Below, in pieces: positions 50,797 to 59,474 of a stretch of 64,000 bases of DNA (its first letter is position 1; every line of letters starts with the position of its first letter). The notes below the pieces were generated by a model, which saw only the letters and a list, made by a program, of their open reading frames with translations, made no database searches and was not told the DNA's origin. Source of the DNA: Bacillus massiliigorillae. Lineage in GTDB: Bacteria > Bacillota > Bacilli > Bacillales > DSM-1321. The DNA is taken from the NCBI RefSeq assembly GCF_000380245.2, contig NZ_HG428741.1:312872-376871 (forward strand). Direction: 5' to 3'. Position numbers and translations under genes: made by a program.

Positions 50797-51912
50797 TTAA
50801 AGCATAGTTATAATTTGTGATAGGTCGTGAGCTAGACTATGACATTGTTCTTCAGTGTTGTGTGCTCCTAATGAGATTCGAATGGAGCTTTTTGCTTCGT
50901 CGCTATCTTTACCAAGTGCCAAAAGTGCTTTAGAAGGTTCTTTTGTTCCAGATTGGCAAGCACTTCCCGAGGAAACACAATAGCCTAGTTTATTTAACTC
51001 CATCATAACATATTGACCCTGTACTTTCGGGAATACTAAACAAATGATATGAGGTAATTGTTGTTCATTAGTTCCTTCAATACAAGCAAATGGTATCTCA
51101 GTTAAATGAAGGTTTTCCAGTATGATGTTTCGCATATTTTGGATATGATAATCTTGCTTTACTTGATTTACAGCCATCGCAAATGAATAAATACCAGGAA
51201 CATTAACTGTGCCGGATCGATAGCCTTTTTCATGCGTAATAGCTGAATGATGAGGATGTAAAGTATGAATATGGGGGAAAACAATAGCCCCGACACCTTT
51301 AGGTCCATATACTTTATGACTTGAAATAGCTAGACTATCTGCATATTTACTAATGCTTTTACAATTTAGTTTGCCATACGATTGAACACAATCGACATGT
51401 AGTAGTATATCTGTGTCCTTTATAAGCTGATGAACAGATGCAATAGGCTGAATGATTCCTATTTCAGAATTAACATGCTGTAAAATGATTATTGCAGTCG
51501 TTTCTTTTATTTGTTTTTGAAGTATTTCTAGATTAACAATTCCATTAGAATGATGTTTCATAAATTCAATTTCATAGCCTAGTTCATGTAATTGCAGCAT
51601 ACTTTGGTGGATGGAATGATGTTCTAAGGAAGAACAAATAATATGTTTTTTAGTTGGAGATGTATTCTTTAATAAGGTTTGAATACTTAGTTGATTACTT
51701 TCTGTCCCACCGCTTGTGAAGATTACAGACTCATCAGCTTCATCAAGGCTTGAGGCAATAATTTTTCTAGAAGCTTCTAGTAATTGCTTTGCTTTATTAC
51801 CTTCATCATGAAGGCTACTTTCATTTCCGAAGCATAGCTTGGCAGCTTCTGAATAAGCTTCAATGGCTTCATTACACATTGGTGTAGTTGCTGCATGGTC
51901 AAAATATTTCAT
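50797..51912 (-). CDS. nifS: NAD-linked cysteine desulfurase NifS
   Basis: 371 residues from the ATG at 51912 (GGGAG upstream); the longer frame to 51975 is not supported. It is a PLP enzyme with 'YFDHAATTP', the PLP-lysine region 'AISSHKVYGPKGVGA' and the active Cys in 'CVSSGSACQSG'. In B. subtilis this paralogue supplies sulfur for the [4Fe-4S] cluster of NadA. It could in principle also serve FdhD, but that is untested. It is 23 bases upstream of niaR. Confidence 0.93.
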   Translation of the reverse strand: MKYFDHAATTPMCNEAIEAYSEAAKLCFGNESSLHDEGNKAKQLLEASRKIIASSLDEADESVIFTSGGTESNQLSIQTLLKNTSPTKKHIICSSLEHHSIHQSMLQLHELGYEIEFMKHHSNGIVNLEILQKQIKETTAIIILQHVNSEIGIIQPIASVHQLIKDTDILLHVDCVQSYGKLNCKSISKYADSLAISSHKVYGPKGVGAIVFPHIHTLHPHHSAITHEKGYRSGTVNVPGIYSFAMAVNQVKQDYHIQNMRNIILENLHLTEIPFACIEGTNEQQLPHIICLVFPKVQGQYVMMELNKLGYCVSSGSACQSGTKEPSKALLALGKDSDEAKSSIRISLGAHNTEEQCHSLAHDLSQIITML

Positions 51913-52009
51913 ATTTAGTAACTCCCTTGTATATGTTCTCTTACATTTGAAGAGAAATAACTTTCTATTTAGCATGTGCTCAGTCTAGTGTTGGCTTTTC
52001 TTAATATGT

Positions 52010-52046
52010 AGTTTATGAAACAATGATGACAGGTGTCAAGACAGGT
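52010..52046 (-). promoter_or_regulatory. NiaR operator overlapping the nifS promoter
   Basis: GACAGGTGTCAAGACAGGT (52028-52046) contains GTGTCAAGACA, also found before nadB. On the minus strand the TTGACA inside it (plus 52034-52039) is 18 bases from TAAACT (plus 52010-52015), so the operator covers the -35. The rest of 51913-52216 shows no gene. Confidence 0.7.
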
Positions 52047-52216
52047 AGGTAGGAATAAATTTCATAATTACAAACAAAATATATAGTAAGTTCATAAAAT
52101 CCCCATAGTTATAAAAAAATGTGAATTATCACAATTATTAATATATAGATGTAATATATTATGTTATTATGAATTCAAAAACTATAAATAATCAAGGTAT
52201 TAGAGGAGGCAGTAGG

Positions 52217-52648
52217 ATGAAAAAGCGCACATATTTTACATTCAGTATAAAATTTGGTGATGTACATTCGGCTAATGCTGTTGATCCTCATATCATTGCA
52301 TTAAGTACATTATTAAATACGATTTGTGATAAATGTTATTCACCACAGCTTGATGAGTTTGCTCCTGAAGGACGGATTGATGGCAAGCGTTTAAATTGGG
52401 GATTTGAAGGCTGTGAAAATTTATTATTAAATGTTAATCAAAGGTTTGTCACAATTAGAATCGGAATGCCAAAGAATAAGTGGCTTGATAAATCTGCTGA
52501 AGAGATTAGGCACTATTTATTTATGCAATATGAGAAAGCTTTACATCTCATGGTAGAAAAAATTAAATTAGAGAAACTAATCGTAGATGACGAGCAATTA
52601 TTTAAAGATTTTTCAATTGTGAAACAAAAGTTTTTGCAAATCTCTTGA
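52217..52648 (+). CDS. Hypothetical protein
   Basis: 143 residues from the ATG at 52217, with AGAGGAGG upstream; an ATG at 52169 in frame lacks a site. I do not recognise the family. It is soluble, with no signal or membrane segment, starting 'MKKRTYFTFSIKFGDVHSAN', with a pair of Cys in 'TICDKCYS' and a Lys-rich helical C-terminus. It stands alone between the NiaR operator of nifS and a hairpin. It is part of the 52.2-56.9 kb accessory segment. Confidence 0.6.
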   Translation: MKKRTYFTFSIKFGDVHSANAVDPHIIALSTLLNTICDKCYSPQLDEFAPEGRIDGKRLNWGFEGCENLLLNVNQRFVTIRIGMPKNKWLDKSAEEIRHYLFMQYEKALHLMVEKIKLEKLIVDDEQLFKDFSIVKQKFLQIS

Positions 52649-52696
52649 TTTGCTTTTATATAATTTGATACGTTCTAGTAATATACAGTAAAACTT

Positions 52697-52730
52697 TGAG
52701 CGGTGGAGGACGTTCATTCTCCACCGCTTA
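52697..52730. repeat. GGTGG-type hairpin
   Basis: AGCGGTGGAG (52699-52708) pairs with CTCCACCGCT (52719-52728). There is no T tract. It shares its core with the hairpins at 32902 and 42026. Confidence 0.5.
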
Positions 52731-52792
52731 CTAATGAATCCTATAATAATGAAAGATATAGGTAATGGATAGGAGAAGGAGGAAATATGTAA

Positions 52793-53521
52793 ATGACAAT
52801 GATTGCTAAAATCATTACATTGAACCCTATACAGAATGAGGATATAGCATTAAAGTTTAGTAGTTTATTAACGAAAGCTGGACTGACACCTGAAAAGATT
52901 GGAACGGTTGAGCCACTTACAAAAAATTACTCACAGCATGATTTTTTGAAAATGTGGACAGAAGAAGATGAAACCTATGAAAATGTTGAAATAGATCATA
53001 TGGTTGGTACTGCAGGCGGTATACTTGGGAAAGTAAATGATCCACATTTCTTATTTATCGTTGATTGGATGAAAAGCTCTAAGAATATAAATTTGAATTA
53101 TGTGACTTTTTTCTTTCCGGTAGAGACTTTTCTCCAATATAGAGAGGTTATTATGACGGTTTTTAAAGATACCATTTTATTAGTAGATGGTATATACGGA
53201 TACATTTCTCATGAAGTTCCGGCTGAAAGACAGCATATTCCTGGAACATTGGAAACTAGATTACCAGGCGTGTTTTGGTGTAACTATTATGGGGAGCATT
53301 ATGTTGATTATTTCAGTGAAGATAAGGTGATTACTTTTCCATGGAATGAAACTGAGAAATTAGAAAATGGTGGTTTAGTTACATACTTAACGAATTTGCC
53401 AAATCATGAGTTATTACATTCAGAGGATTTAGAGGTTTTAGCAAAGCAACATTTAGGTGCTGCCTCATTAACAGAAGTATTAAAAAGTAAAAATTCTAGC
53501 TATATGACTTTGAAGCAATGA
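52793..53521 (+). CDS. Hypothetical protein, possibly of an immunity-protein family
   Basis: 242 residues; GGAGGAAAT lies upstream. It is soluble, with no signal peptide. The segment 'RLPGVFWCNYYGEHYVDYF' resembles the conserved core of the Imm52/DUF3396-like immunity proteins, as does the general alpha/beta layout. I rate this as a hint only. No toxin gene is adjacent, so if it is an immunity protein it is an orphan. It could instead be an unrelated domain of unknown function. Confidence 0.45.
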   Translation: MTMIAKIITLNPIQNEDIALKFSSLLTKAGLTPEKIGTVEPLTKNYSQHDFLKMWTEEDETYENVEIDHMVGTAGGILGKVNDPHFLFIVDWMKSSKNINLNYVTFFFPVETFLQYREVIMTVFKDTILLVDGIYGYISHEVPAERQHIPGTLETRLPGVFWCNYYGEHYVDYFSEDKVITFPWNETEKLENGGLVTYLTNLPNHELLHSEDLEVLAKQHLGAASLTEVLKSKNSSYMTLKQ

Positions 53522-53660
53522 ATCTTGTAAGTAAATTAGAAGCTATAACGGAAGATGTTTGACTATTCGGTAATTTAGTTTGATAATTTATAGAGAAATG
53601 AAAAAACATAAGCATTATTAGTCTTTATGAAAATATTGTTTAATGAGAGGAAAATGTAAA

Positions 53661-54851
53661 TTGAGTCTAATTTCAAAAACAATAGAAGCTAATTTAGGGC
53701 AAGGTTCATGGATTCGAGACTTATTCGAAAAAGGAAATCAATTACGTAAAATTCATGGTGATGATAAAGTATATGACTTCTCTTTAGGAAATCCAATTGT
53801 TGAACCACCAACAGAATTTAGAGAAAACATAAAAGTATTGGCACAAAGTACAGAGGCTAATCTGCATGGCTACATATCTAATCAAGGTTTAGTAGAAGCT
53901 CGTGAAAAAGTAGCACAGTTTTTACATTCACTTTATAATAAGAGCTTTTCAGCAAACTCTATTATAATGACGGTTGGTGCCGGTGGAGCATTAAATGTAG
54001 CTTTAAATAGTATTGTGAATCCAGGTGAAGAAGTAATTGTGTTAGTTCCGTACTTTGTTGAATATAAATATTATATCGAGAATGTACAAGGCAAACCTGT
54101 ATTCTGCAATTTAGATGAAAATTTTCAAATTAATATTGAAGAATTAGCTAGTAAGGTTACTGAAAAAACAAAAGCTATCATTGTTAATACACCACATAAT
54201 CCAACAGGTACTATTCTATCTAACGAATCTATTCGAGCATTAGGTAAGCTATTAAAGAATAAAGAGCAACAATATGGTTCTAGTATTTATCTTGTATATG
54301 ATGCACCATATACACAATTAACTTACGATGGTGTTGAGAATGATAGTCCATTTGATGCATATCATCGTGTGATTTATGCAAGTTCATTTAGTAAGGACTT
54401 GGGAATTGCCGGAGAGAGAATAGGTTATATTGCGATAGATGATGCCATTGAAGGTCATGATGTCTTGATGGCAGCACTAGTATTTTCTAATAGAACACTA
54501 GGTTTTGTAAATGCACCAGCATTTATGCAACGTGTATTAGCGATGACGGAAGATTTAGTGACAGAGCAACAAGAATACAAACAGCGTAGAAATCTTGTAG
54601 TAGATGTACTAAAAGAAGCTAAATTTGATTTTATTACACCACAGGGTGGCTTCTTCGTATTCCCAAAAAGCCCAATAGCTGATGATGTGGAATTCTGTAG
54701 GTTTGCTGCTGAAAACTATAATATTTTAGTTGTTCCAGGTACAGGCTTTGGGTGCCCAGGATACTTCAGAATGTCATTTAGTGTTGATGTAGATGTATTA
54801 GAACGCTCAAGAGCAGCATTTAAAGAATTAAATAGTCATTTTGTAAAGTAA
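53661..54851 (+). CDS. PLP-dependent aminotransferase, class I/II
   Basis: 396 residues from a TTG at 53661 with GAGGA upstream (an ATG at 53643 lies on the site itself). It has the fold-type I pattern: 'DFSLGNPIVEPP', 'NTPHNPTGT', 'LVYDAPYTQLTYDG', the PLP lysine in 'YASSFSKDLGIAGERIGYIA' and 'RMSFSVD' near the end. Substrate is not clear from sequence; aspartate-, alanine- or aromatic-type enzymes all share these motifs. It stands as a single gene in the accessory segment. Confidence 0.88.
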   Translation: MSLISKTIEANLGQGSWIRDLFEKGNQLRKIHGDDKVYDFSLGNPIVEPPTEFRENIKVLAQSTEANLHGYISNQGLVEAREKVAQFLHSLYNKSFSANSIIMTVGAGGALNVALNSIVNPGEEVIVLVPYFVEYKYYIENVQGKPVFCNLDENFQINIEELASKVTEKTKAIIVNTPHNPTGTILSNESIRALGKLLKNKEQQYGSSIYLVYDAPYTQLTYDGVENDSPFDAYHRVIYASSFSKDLGIAGERIGYIAIDDAIEGHDVLMAALVFSNRTLGFVNAPAFMQRVLAMTEDLVTEQQEYKQRRNLVVDVLKEAKFDFITPQGGFFVFPKSPIADDVEFCRFAAENYNILVVPGTGFGCPGYFRMSFSVDVDVLERSRAAFKELNSHFVK

Positions 54852-54947
54852 TATCAACTTGAAAAGACTGAGGTAAAAGGCAGTGTGAGCTGTTTTTAGC
54901 TTCAGTTTTTTTGTATATAATAAATATATTAGGGAGGAGGGATTCGG

Positions 54948-55556
54948 ATTAGATTAGTAAATAAATTACCGAAAGACAATAAAGTTGTACATAATGTATT
55001 AATAGGTCATGGCTGGAAAATGGTTAAGGAGCCAAATAGTCCTGTAAAGGCTATGTTTGCTTCCATACCGTTAATGATATTCAATCTCTTGCTAGTGCTT
55101 GGCGTAATCAAACTATTTTCAATCATCTCAATGGCTGACTTTGGTATCAGTGACGGAAATGTTCAAATAACAATACGACTGATTGATCTTGTTTGGATTA
55201 TAGGATTAGTGATTGTTCATGAAGGTATTCATTTAATGTTAGTTCCTAACTTTTTGAAATCAAATAAAACCGTGATTGGTATTACTTTTTTTGGTGGATT
55301 TGTACATACAGAAGAGGAACTTTCTAAAGCGAGGTTTTTATTGATTTCAGTCGCTCCTTTTATTATTTTGTCTATTTTACTGCCTATTTTTCTAGGTTTA
55401 TTGGGAGTTTTAACACCAATACTGAAGTTTATTATTTTATTAAATGCCATTGGGGCATCTGTTGATGTATTAATGTTTATTCTCATTATGGTGCAGGTTC
55501 CTCGGGGAGCTATCATAAGGAGTAATGGACCAAAAACATATTGGAAACTAACGTAA
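54948..55556 (+). CDS. DUF3267 membrane protein with HExxH motif, probable ATT start
   Basis: About 202 residues if started at the ATT at 54948, seven bases after GGGAGGAGG. The next in-frame ATG (55020) has no site and would cut off the family-like N-terminus 'RLVNKLPKDNKVVHN'. It has two N-terminal and two C-terminal membrane helices flanking 'VIVHEGIHLMLVPNF', a zincin-like HExxH as in site-2 proteases. Function unknown. Rare ATT starts are known (infC). If an ATG is required, the protein is 178 residues. Confidence 0.7.
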   Translation: MRLVNKLPKDNKVVHNVLIGHGWKMVKEPNSPVKAMFASIPLMIFNLLLVLGVIKLFSIISMADFGISDGNVQITIRLIDLVWIIGLVIVHEGIHLMLVPNFLKSNKTVIGITFFGGFVHTEEELSKARFLLISVAPFIILSILLPIFLGLLGVLTPILKFIILLNAIGASVDVLMFILIMVQVPRGAIIRSNGPKTYWKLT

Positions 55557-55699
55557 TTGGATGAAACATTTCATTTATAGCTATTTAAGATTACCTACCT
55601 TAATCAGACAATATAAAACGAATTTTTTGAGTCAAGTCTATAAATATATTAATATAATATATATATATGTTTTCTTTATGATAGAAAGAAGGCCTTATT

Positions 55700-56914
55700 T
55701 TGATTACTTGGAAAAGAAATTTATATATTTGTTGGATAGGCTCTTTTTTTACGGTAGCTGGTATGAATTTGGTCATTCCTTTTTTACCACTATTCATTAA
55801 GCAGCTTGGATTACACGGTTATGAGGAAATTGAAATTTGGTCTAGCCTTGCGTTTTGTAGCACGTTTATTACAGCGGCTATTTTCTCACCTATTTGGGGT
55901 AAGCTTGCGGATAAACATGGTGTTAAGCCAATGTTGATTCGTGCTAGTCTTGGTATGGCGGTTGTTGTAACGCTAATGGGCTTTGTGCAAAACGTATTTC
56001 AATTGGTTGCGCTCCGCTTTTTGATGGGAATCGTTTCGGGATTTTTGGCAGCTGCTATTATTTTAGTTGCTACACAAACGCCTTCTAATATGAGTGGAAG
56101 AGCACTTGGTATTTTATCAACTGGGGGCGTGGCAGGAACACTCATTGGTCCTGTTTTTGGTGGATTATTGGCGGATTTTATTGGTTTCCGCCAAGTATTT
56201 TGGGTAACGGGTATTTTTTTAGTTTTAACTTTTATCATTGTTCTTTTTATTAAGGAAGAAAAGAAAGACCTTGCAAAAACGAAGGAAAAAGCAAAAGCTG
56301 CTGATTTAGAGAAGAATCCGTTTTTCTGGAAGATTGCATTACGAATTTTTGTACTAACTTTTGTATTGCAAGCAGCTCTTATGTCTATTCAGCCGATTCT
56401 TACGTTATACGTCTCAGACATAGCAGGAAAAACAAGTTTTATAGCATTTTTGGCAGGTATTGTAACGGCTGTTTCTGGCATTTCTAATATGATTGCGGCT
56501 CCTTATTTAGGTAAGTTAAGTGATCAATTAGGACCACAAAAGGTATTGCAGTTTAGTTTAATTGCGGTTGCTATTATGTTAGCTATGCATGCTTTTGTCG
56601 GAAGTGTATGGCAGTTAATAGTGTTACGCTTTTTATTAGGTTTTGGTTTAGGAGGATTAATTCCTGCTATTAATACGTATTTGAAAAAGATTGTACCTCA
56701 ATCATTAACTGGGAAAATATTTGGTTATAATCAAACGGCTCAGTATATCGGTAATGTCGCCGGCCCGTTAGCTGGTGGTCTAATAGCGAGTAAATTGGGT
56801 ATACCATATGTTTTTATTATATCTTGCTGTTTATTATTATTTAATGCACTATGGCTCTTATTATTTCGTAGAAGAATGAATAAGCAGCAACATACGACGC
56901 ATCTAGAAGGATAA
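55700..56914 (+). CDS. MFS multidrug efflux transporter, MdtG-like
   Basis: 404 residues from a TTG with AAGG upstream. About twelve membrane segments. The MFS signatures 'GKLADKHGVKPMLI' (loop 2-3) and the antiporter motif C 'GGVAGTLIGPVFGGLLADF' are present, marking drug:proton antiport. A second 'GKLSDQLGPQKVL' occurs in the C-terminal half. Close to the MdtG/YttB type; the substrate is unknown. A terminator follows. Confidence 0.88.
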   Translation: MITWKRNLYICWIGSFFTVAGMNLVIPFLPLFIKQLGLHGYEEIEIWSSLAFCSTFITAAIFSPIWGKLADKHGVKPMLIRASLGMAVVVTLMGFVQNVFQLVALRFLMGIVSGFLAAAIILVATQTPSNMSGRALGILSTGGVAGTLIGPVFGGLLADFIGFRQVFWVTGIFLVLTFIIVLFIKEEKKDLAKTKEKAKAADLEKNPFFWKIALRIFVLTFVLQAALMSIQPILTLYVSDIAGKTSFIAFLAGIVTAVSGISNMIAAPYLGKLSDQLGPQKVLQFSLIAVAIMLAMHAFVGSVWQLIVLRFLLGFGLGGLIPAINTYLKKIVPQSLTGKIFGYNQTAQYIGNVAGPLAGGLIASKLGIPYVFIISCCLLLFNALWLLLFRRRMNKQQHTTHLEG

Positions 56915-56930
56915 CTTTTAAAGGGTTAGA

Positions 56931-56980
56931 GGGCTGTGTAAAAAAGTGATTGATAAATACTTTTTACACAGCCCTTTTCT
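56931..56980 (+). terminator. Terminator before nadB
   Basis: A 16-17 bp perfect stem (GGGCTGTGTAAAAAAGT at 56931-56947 with its complement at 56959-56974) is followed by TTTTC. Confidence 0.9.
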
Positions 56981-57030
56981 AATTTTTATATACAAAAAGC
57001 TTGCTAATATCGAAGGGGTATGTAAATATA

Positions 57031-57055
57031 TGTGTCAAGACACCTGTAAAACAGG
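57031..57055 (+). promoter_or_regulatory. NiaR operator of nadBCA
   Basis: TGTGTCAAGACACCTGT (57031-57047) shares GTGTCAAGACA with the nifS site and is followed by ACAGG (57051-57055), which pairs with CCTGT. It lies just upstream of the nadB ribosome-binding site. Confidence 0.7.
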
Positions 57056-57064
57056 AGGGTAACG

Positions 57065-58639
57065 ATGAGTTCATTTAAGTGTGATGTGTTGATTATAGGC
57101 AGTGGTATTGCTGCACTTCAAACAGCTTTATATGCTAGTCAAACGAAAAAAGTAATGATGGTAACGAAGACAAATGTAAGAACGAGTAATACTTATTTAG
57201 CTCAAGGAGGAGTAGCGGCAGCGCATGCTCCAAACGATCATGTGGAAAGTCATGTTCAAGATACGATGGAAGCGGGCGAATATCATAATAATCGAGAAGC
57301 TGTGACTCATTTAGTAACGTCGGGTATTACTGCTGTTAATACGCTGTTATCGCAAGGGATGAAATTTGATTGTAATGAATACAATCAACTAGTTTATGGT
57401 TTGGAAGGTGCACATAGTGAACGAAGAATTTTACATTGTAAAGGAGATTCAACAGGAAAAGAATTAGCCGAATTTCTATTGAATCAAATTCAGCATACAA
57501 GTATTGTAGTAAAAGAGAATGAGATGGTTGTAGATTTATTAATTGCGAAAGATGGTACGTGTATTGGGGCTGTGACAAGAGATGGGAACAATGCTCTTCA
57601 AAAGTATTATGCAACGCATACTGTCATTGCTTCTGGAGGCTGTGGAATGCTTTACCCTTACAGTACGAATAGTCAAAATGCAACTGGTGATGGATTTGCA
57701 CTTGCACTAAAAGTAGGTGCCAGATTAAAAGATATGGAGTTTAATCAATTTCATCCAACAGGATTATATATTAATGGAAAAGTACGAGGATTAGTTTCCG
57801 AAGCTGTTCGAGGTGAAGGTGCGATATTAAGAAATCAAGATGGCATTCCAATTATGGAAGGTATACATAGATTACAAGATTTAGCACCTCGTCATATTGT
57901 AGCGCAAACGATTTTTTCTCATATGAAGAAAGGGCAACAAATCTTCTTAGATACGAGTATGATTAAAAACTTTAATAAACGATTTCCAGCTATTACAGCA
58001 TTATGTGAGCGTTATGACTTAGATTGGAGACAAGGAAAAATACCTGTAGCACCGGCAAGTCATTTTATTATGGGTGGCATTGAAACAGATGAACAAGGAA
58101 GAACTAATGTAAATGGTTTATACGCAGTTGGTGAGGTAGCGTGTACAGGAGTTCATGGAGCCAACCGATTAGCTAGTAATTCCTTACTTGAAGGATTAGT
58201 GTTTGGTCGAGAGCTTGGGATGATGCTGCAACATTGTCCGTTACAAAATATACAAATCAATATGGAAGCATACAAGGATGAATGTAAGCGACCGTTATTA
58301 CCGACTATTCAAGAATTGCAACAAAATATGTTTTTATATGCAGGGATTGTAAGGAATGATGAAGGTTTACGTACACTATCACACTGGCTACAACAGTTTT
58401 CTTTATCTACTCTATTAGAAGAAAGCTTTCAGTCCTTATCGAAAGAAGAAGTGACAAAGGCATTTATGGTATTAACAGCTATAAGTATTGCAAATAGTGC
58501 GCGACTTCGAAAAGAGAGTAGAGGTGCACATAATCGGAATGATTGTTGTAATGAAAGTGCATCTTGGCAAAATGCATCAATCATAATTACTCAATCTCAT
58601 GTTGAAGGGAGTGTCGTATATGAACAAGTTAAAGCTTAA
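57065..58639 (+). CDS. nadB: L-aspartate oxidase
   Basis: 524 residues; GGAGGG precedes the ATG. It is an FAD enzyme that oxidises L-aspartate to iminoaspartate, the first step of de novo NAD synthesis. It has the FAD-binding 'VLIIGSGIAALQTALYA', 'YLAQGGVAAA', 'GLEGAHSERRILHCKGDSTG' and 'GEVACTGVHGANRLASNSLL'. First gene of nadBCA. Confidence 0.96.
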   Translation: MSSFKCDVLIIGSGIAALQTALYASQTKKVMMVTKTNVRTSNTYLAQGGVAAAHAPNDHVESHVQDTMEAGEYHNNREAVTHLVTSGITAVNTLLSQGMKFDCNEYNQLVYGLEGAHSERRILHCKGDSTGKELAEFLLNQIQHTSIVVKENEMVVDLLIAKDGTCIGAVTRDGNNALQKYYATHTVIASGGCGMLYPYSTNSQNATGDGFALALKVGARLKDMEFNQFHPTGLYINGKVRGLVSEAVRGEGAILRNQDGIPIMEGIHRLQDLAPRHIVAQTIFSHMKKGQQIFLDTSMIKNFNKRFPAITALCERYDLDWRQGKIPVAPASHFIMGGIETDEQGRTNVNGLYAVGEVACTGVHGANRLASNSLLEGLVFGRELGMMLQHCPLQNIQINMEAYKDECKRPLLPTIQELQQNMFLYAGIVRNDEGLRTLSHWLQQFSLSTLLEESFQSLSKEEVTKAFMVLTAISIANSARLRKESRGAHNRNDCCNESASWQNASIIITQSHVEGSVVYEQVKA

Positions 58640-59474
58640 AGAAATGCTACAGGCTTTTTTTATAGAAGATATTGGGGAAAGAGATGTTACTTCATCATCG
58701 TTGTTTACAGGTGTTGAGAAGGGGCAATTCATGTTCATTGCTAAACAAAACGGTATTTTCTGTGGGCAGGATGTTATTGAAACTGGATTTAAAATGGTAG
58801 ACGAAAGCGTTGAAATTACTATGTATGTTCATGATGGTGATGTAATTACTGAAGGAGAAAAGCTGGCAGATATAAAAGGAAATATTGCAGCGTTACTAAT
58901 GGGAGAGCGAGTGATTTTAAATCTTGTTCAACGTATGAGTGCAATTGCAACTGAAGCGCAAAGAGCTGCACGGATTTTAGAAGGAACAGTTACTCAACCT
59001 TGTGATACTCGTAAAACAACACCAGGTTTACGCATGTTAGAGAAGTATGCCGTACATTGTGGTGGAGTGAGCAATCATCGCTATGGCTTATACGATGGTG
59101 TAATGATTAAGGATAATCATATTGATTTCTTAGGGAGCATCACAAAGGCTGTTCAGTTAGCGAAAGCAAAGACAGGGCATATGATGAAGGTAGAAGTGGA
59201 AACGTCTACGAAAGAACAAGTAATAGAAGCGGTAGAAGCTGGAGCTGATGTAATTATGTTTGATAATTGCACGCCTGAACAGGTGCGAGAACTTGTTAAA
59301 CTAGTGCCCTCATCGATTATAACTGAAGCTTCTGGTGGGATTACGCTAGAAAATTTACATACTTACCGGGATACTGGAGTGAATTATATATCGTTAGGGT
59401 GCTTAACGCATTCTGTGAAGGCGCTTGATATTAGTGCGAAAGTATTGTATTTCACTGTTAAGGAGAATGTGTGA
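58620..59474 (+). CDS. nadC: Nicotinate-nucleotide pyrophosphorylase
   Basis: 284 residues from the ATG at 58620 (AAGGGAG upstream), overlapping nadB by 20 bases. It turns quinolinate and PRPP into nicotinate mononucleotide and CO2. Motifs are 'EDIGERDVTS', 'CDTRKTTPGLRMLEKYAV', 'GVMIKDNHID' and 'EASGGITLEN'. Confidence 0.96.
   Translation: MNKLKLKEMLQAFFIEDIGERDVTSSSLFTGVEKGQFMFIAKQNGIFCGQDVIETGFKMVDESVEITMYVHDGDVITEGEKLADIKGNIAALLMGERVILNLVQRMSAIATEAQRAARILEGTVTQPCDTRKTTPGLRMLEKYAVHCGGVSNHRYGLYDGVMIKDNHIDFLGSITKAVQLAKAKTGHMMKVEVETSTKEQVIEAVEAGADVIMFDNCTPEQVRELVKLVPSSIITEASGGITLENLHTYRDTGVNYISLGCLTHSVKALDISAKVLYFTVKENV

Noticed and set aside
52122..52135. CRP/FNR-type site TGTGAATTATCACA
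   Set aside because: The half sites are right but the spacer is four bases instead of six, and the location is not next to an anaerobic gene.
55561..55800. Small protein before the MFS gene
   Set aside because: It overlaps the start of the transporter in another frame, is rich in rare-looking A/T stretches and has no ribosome-binding site.
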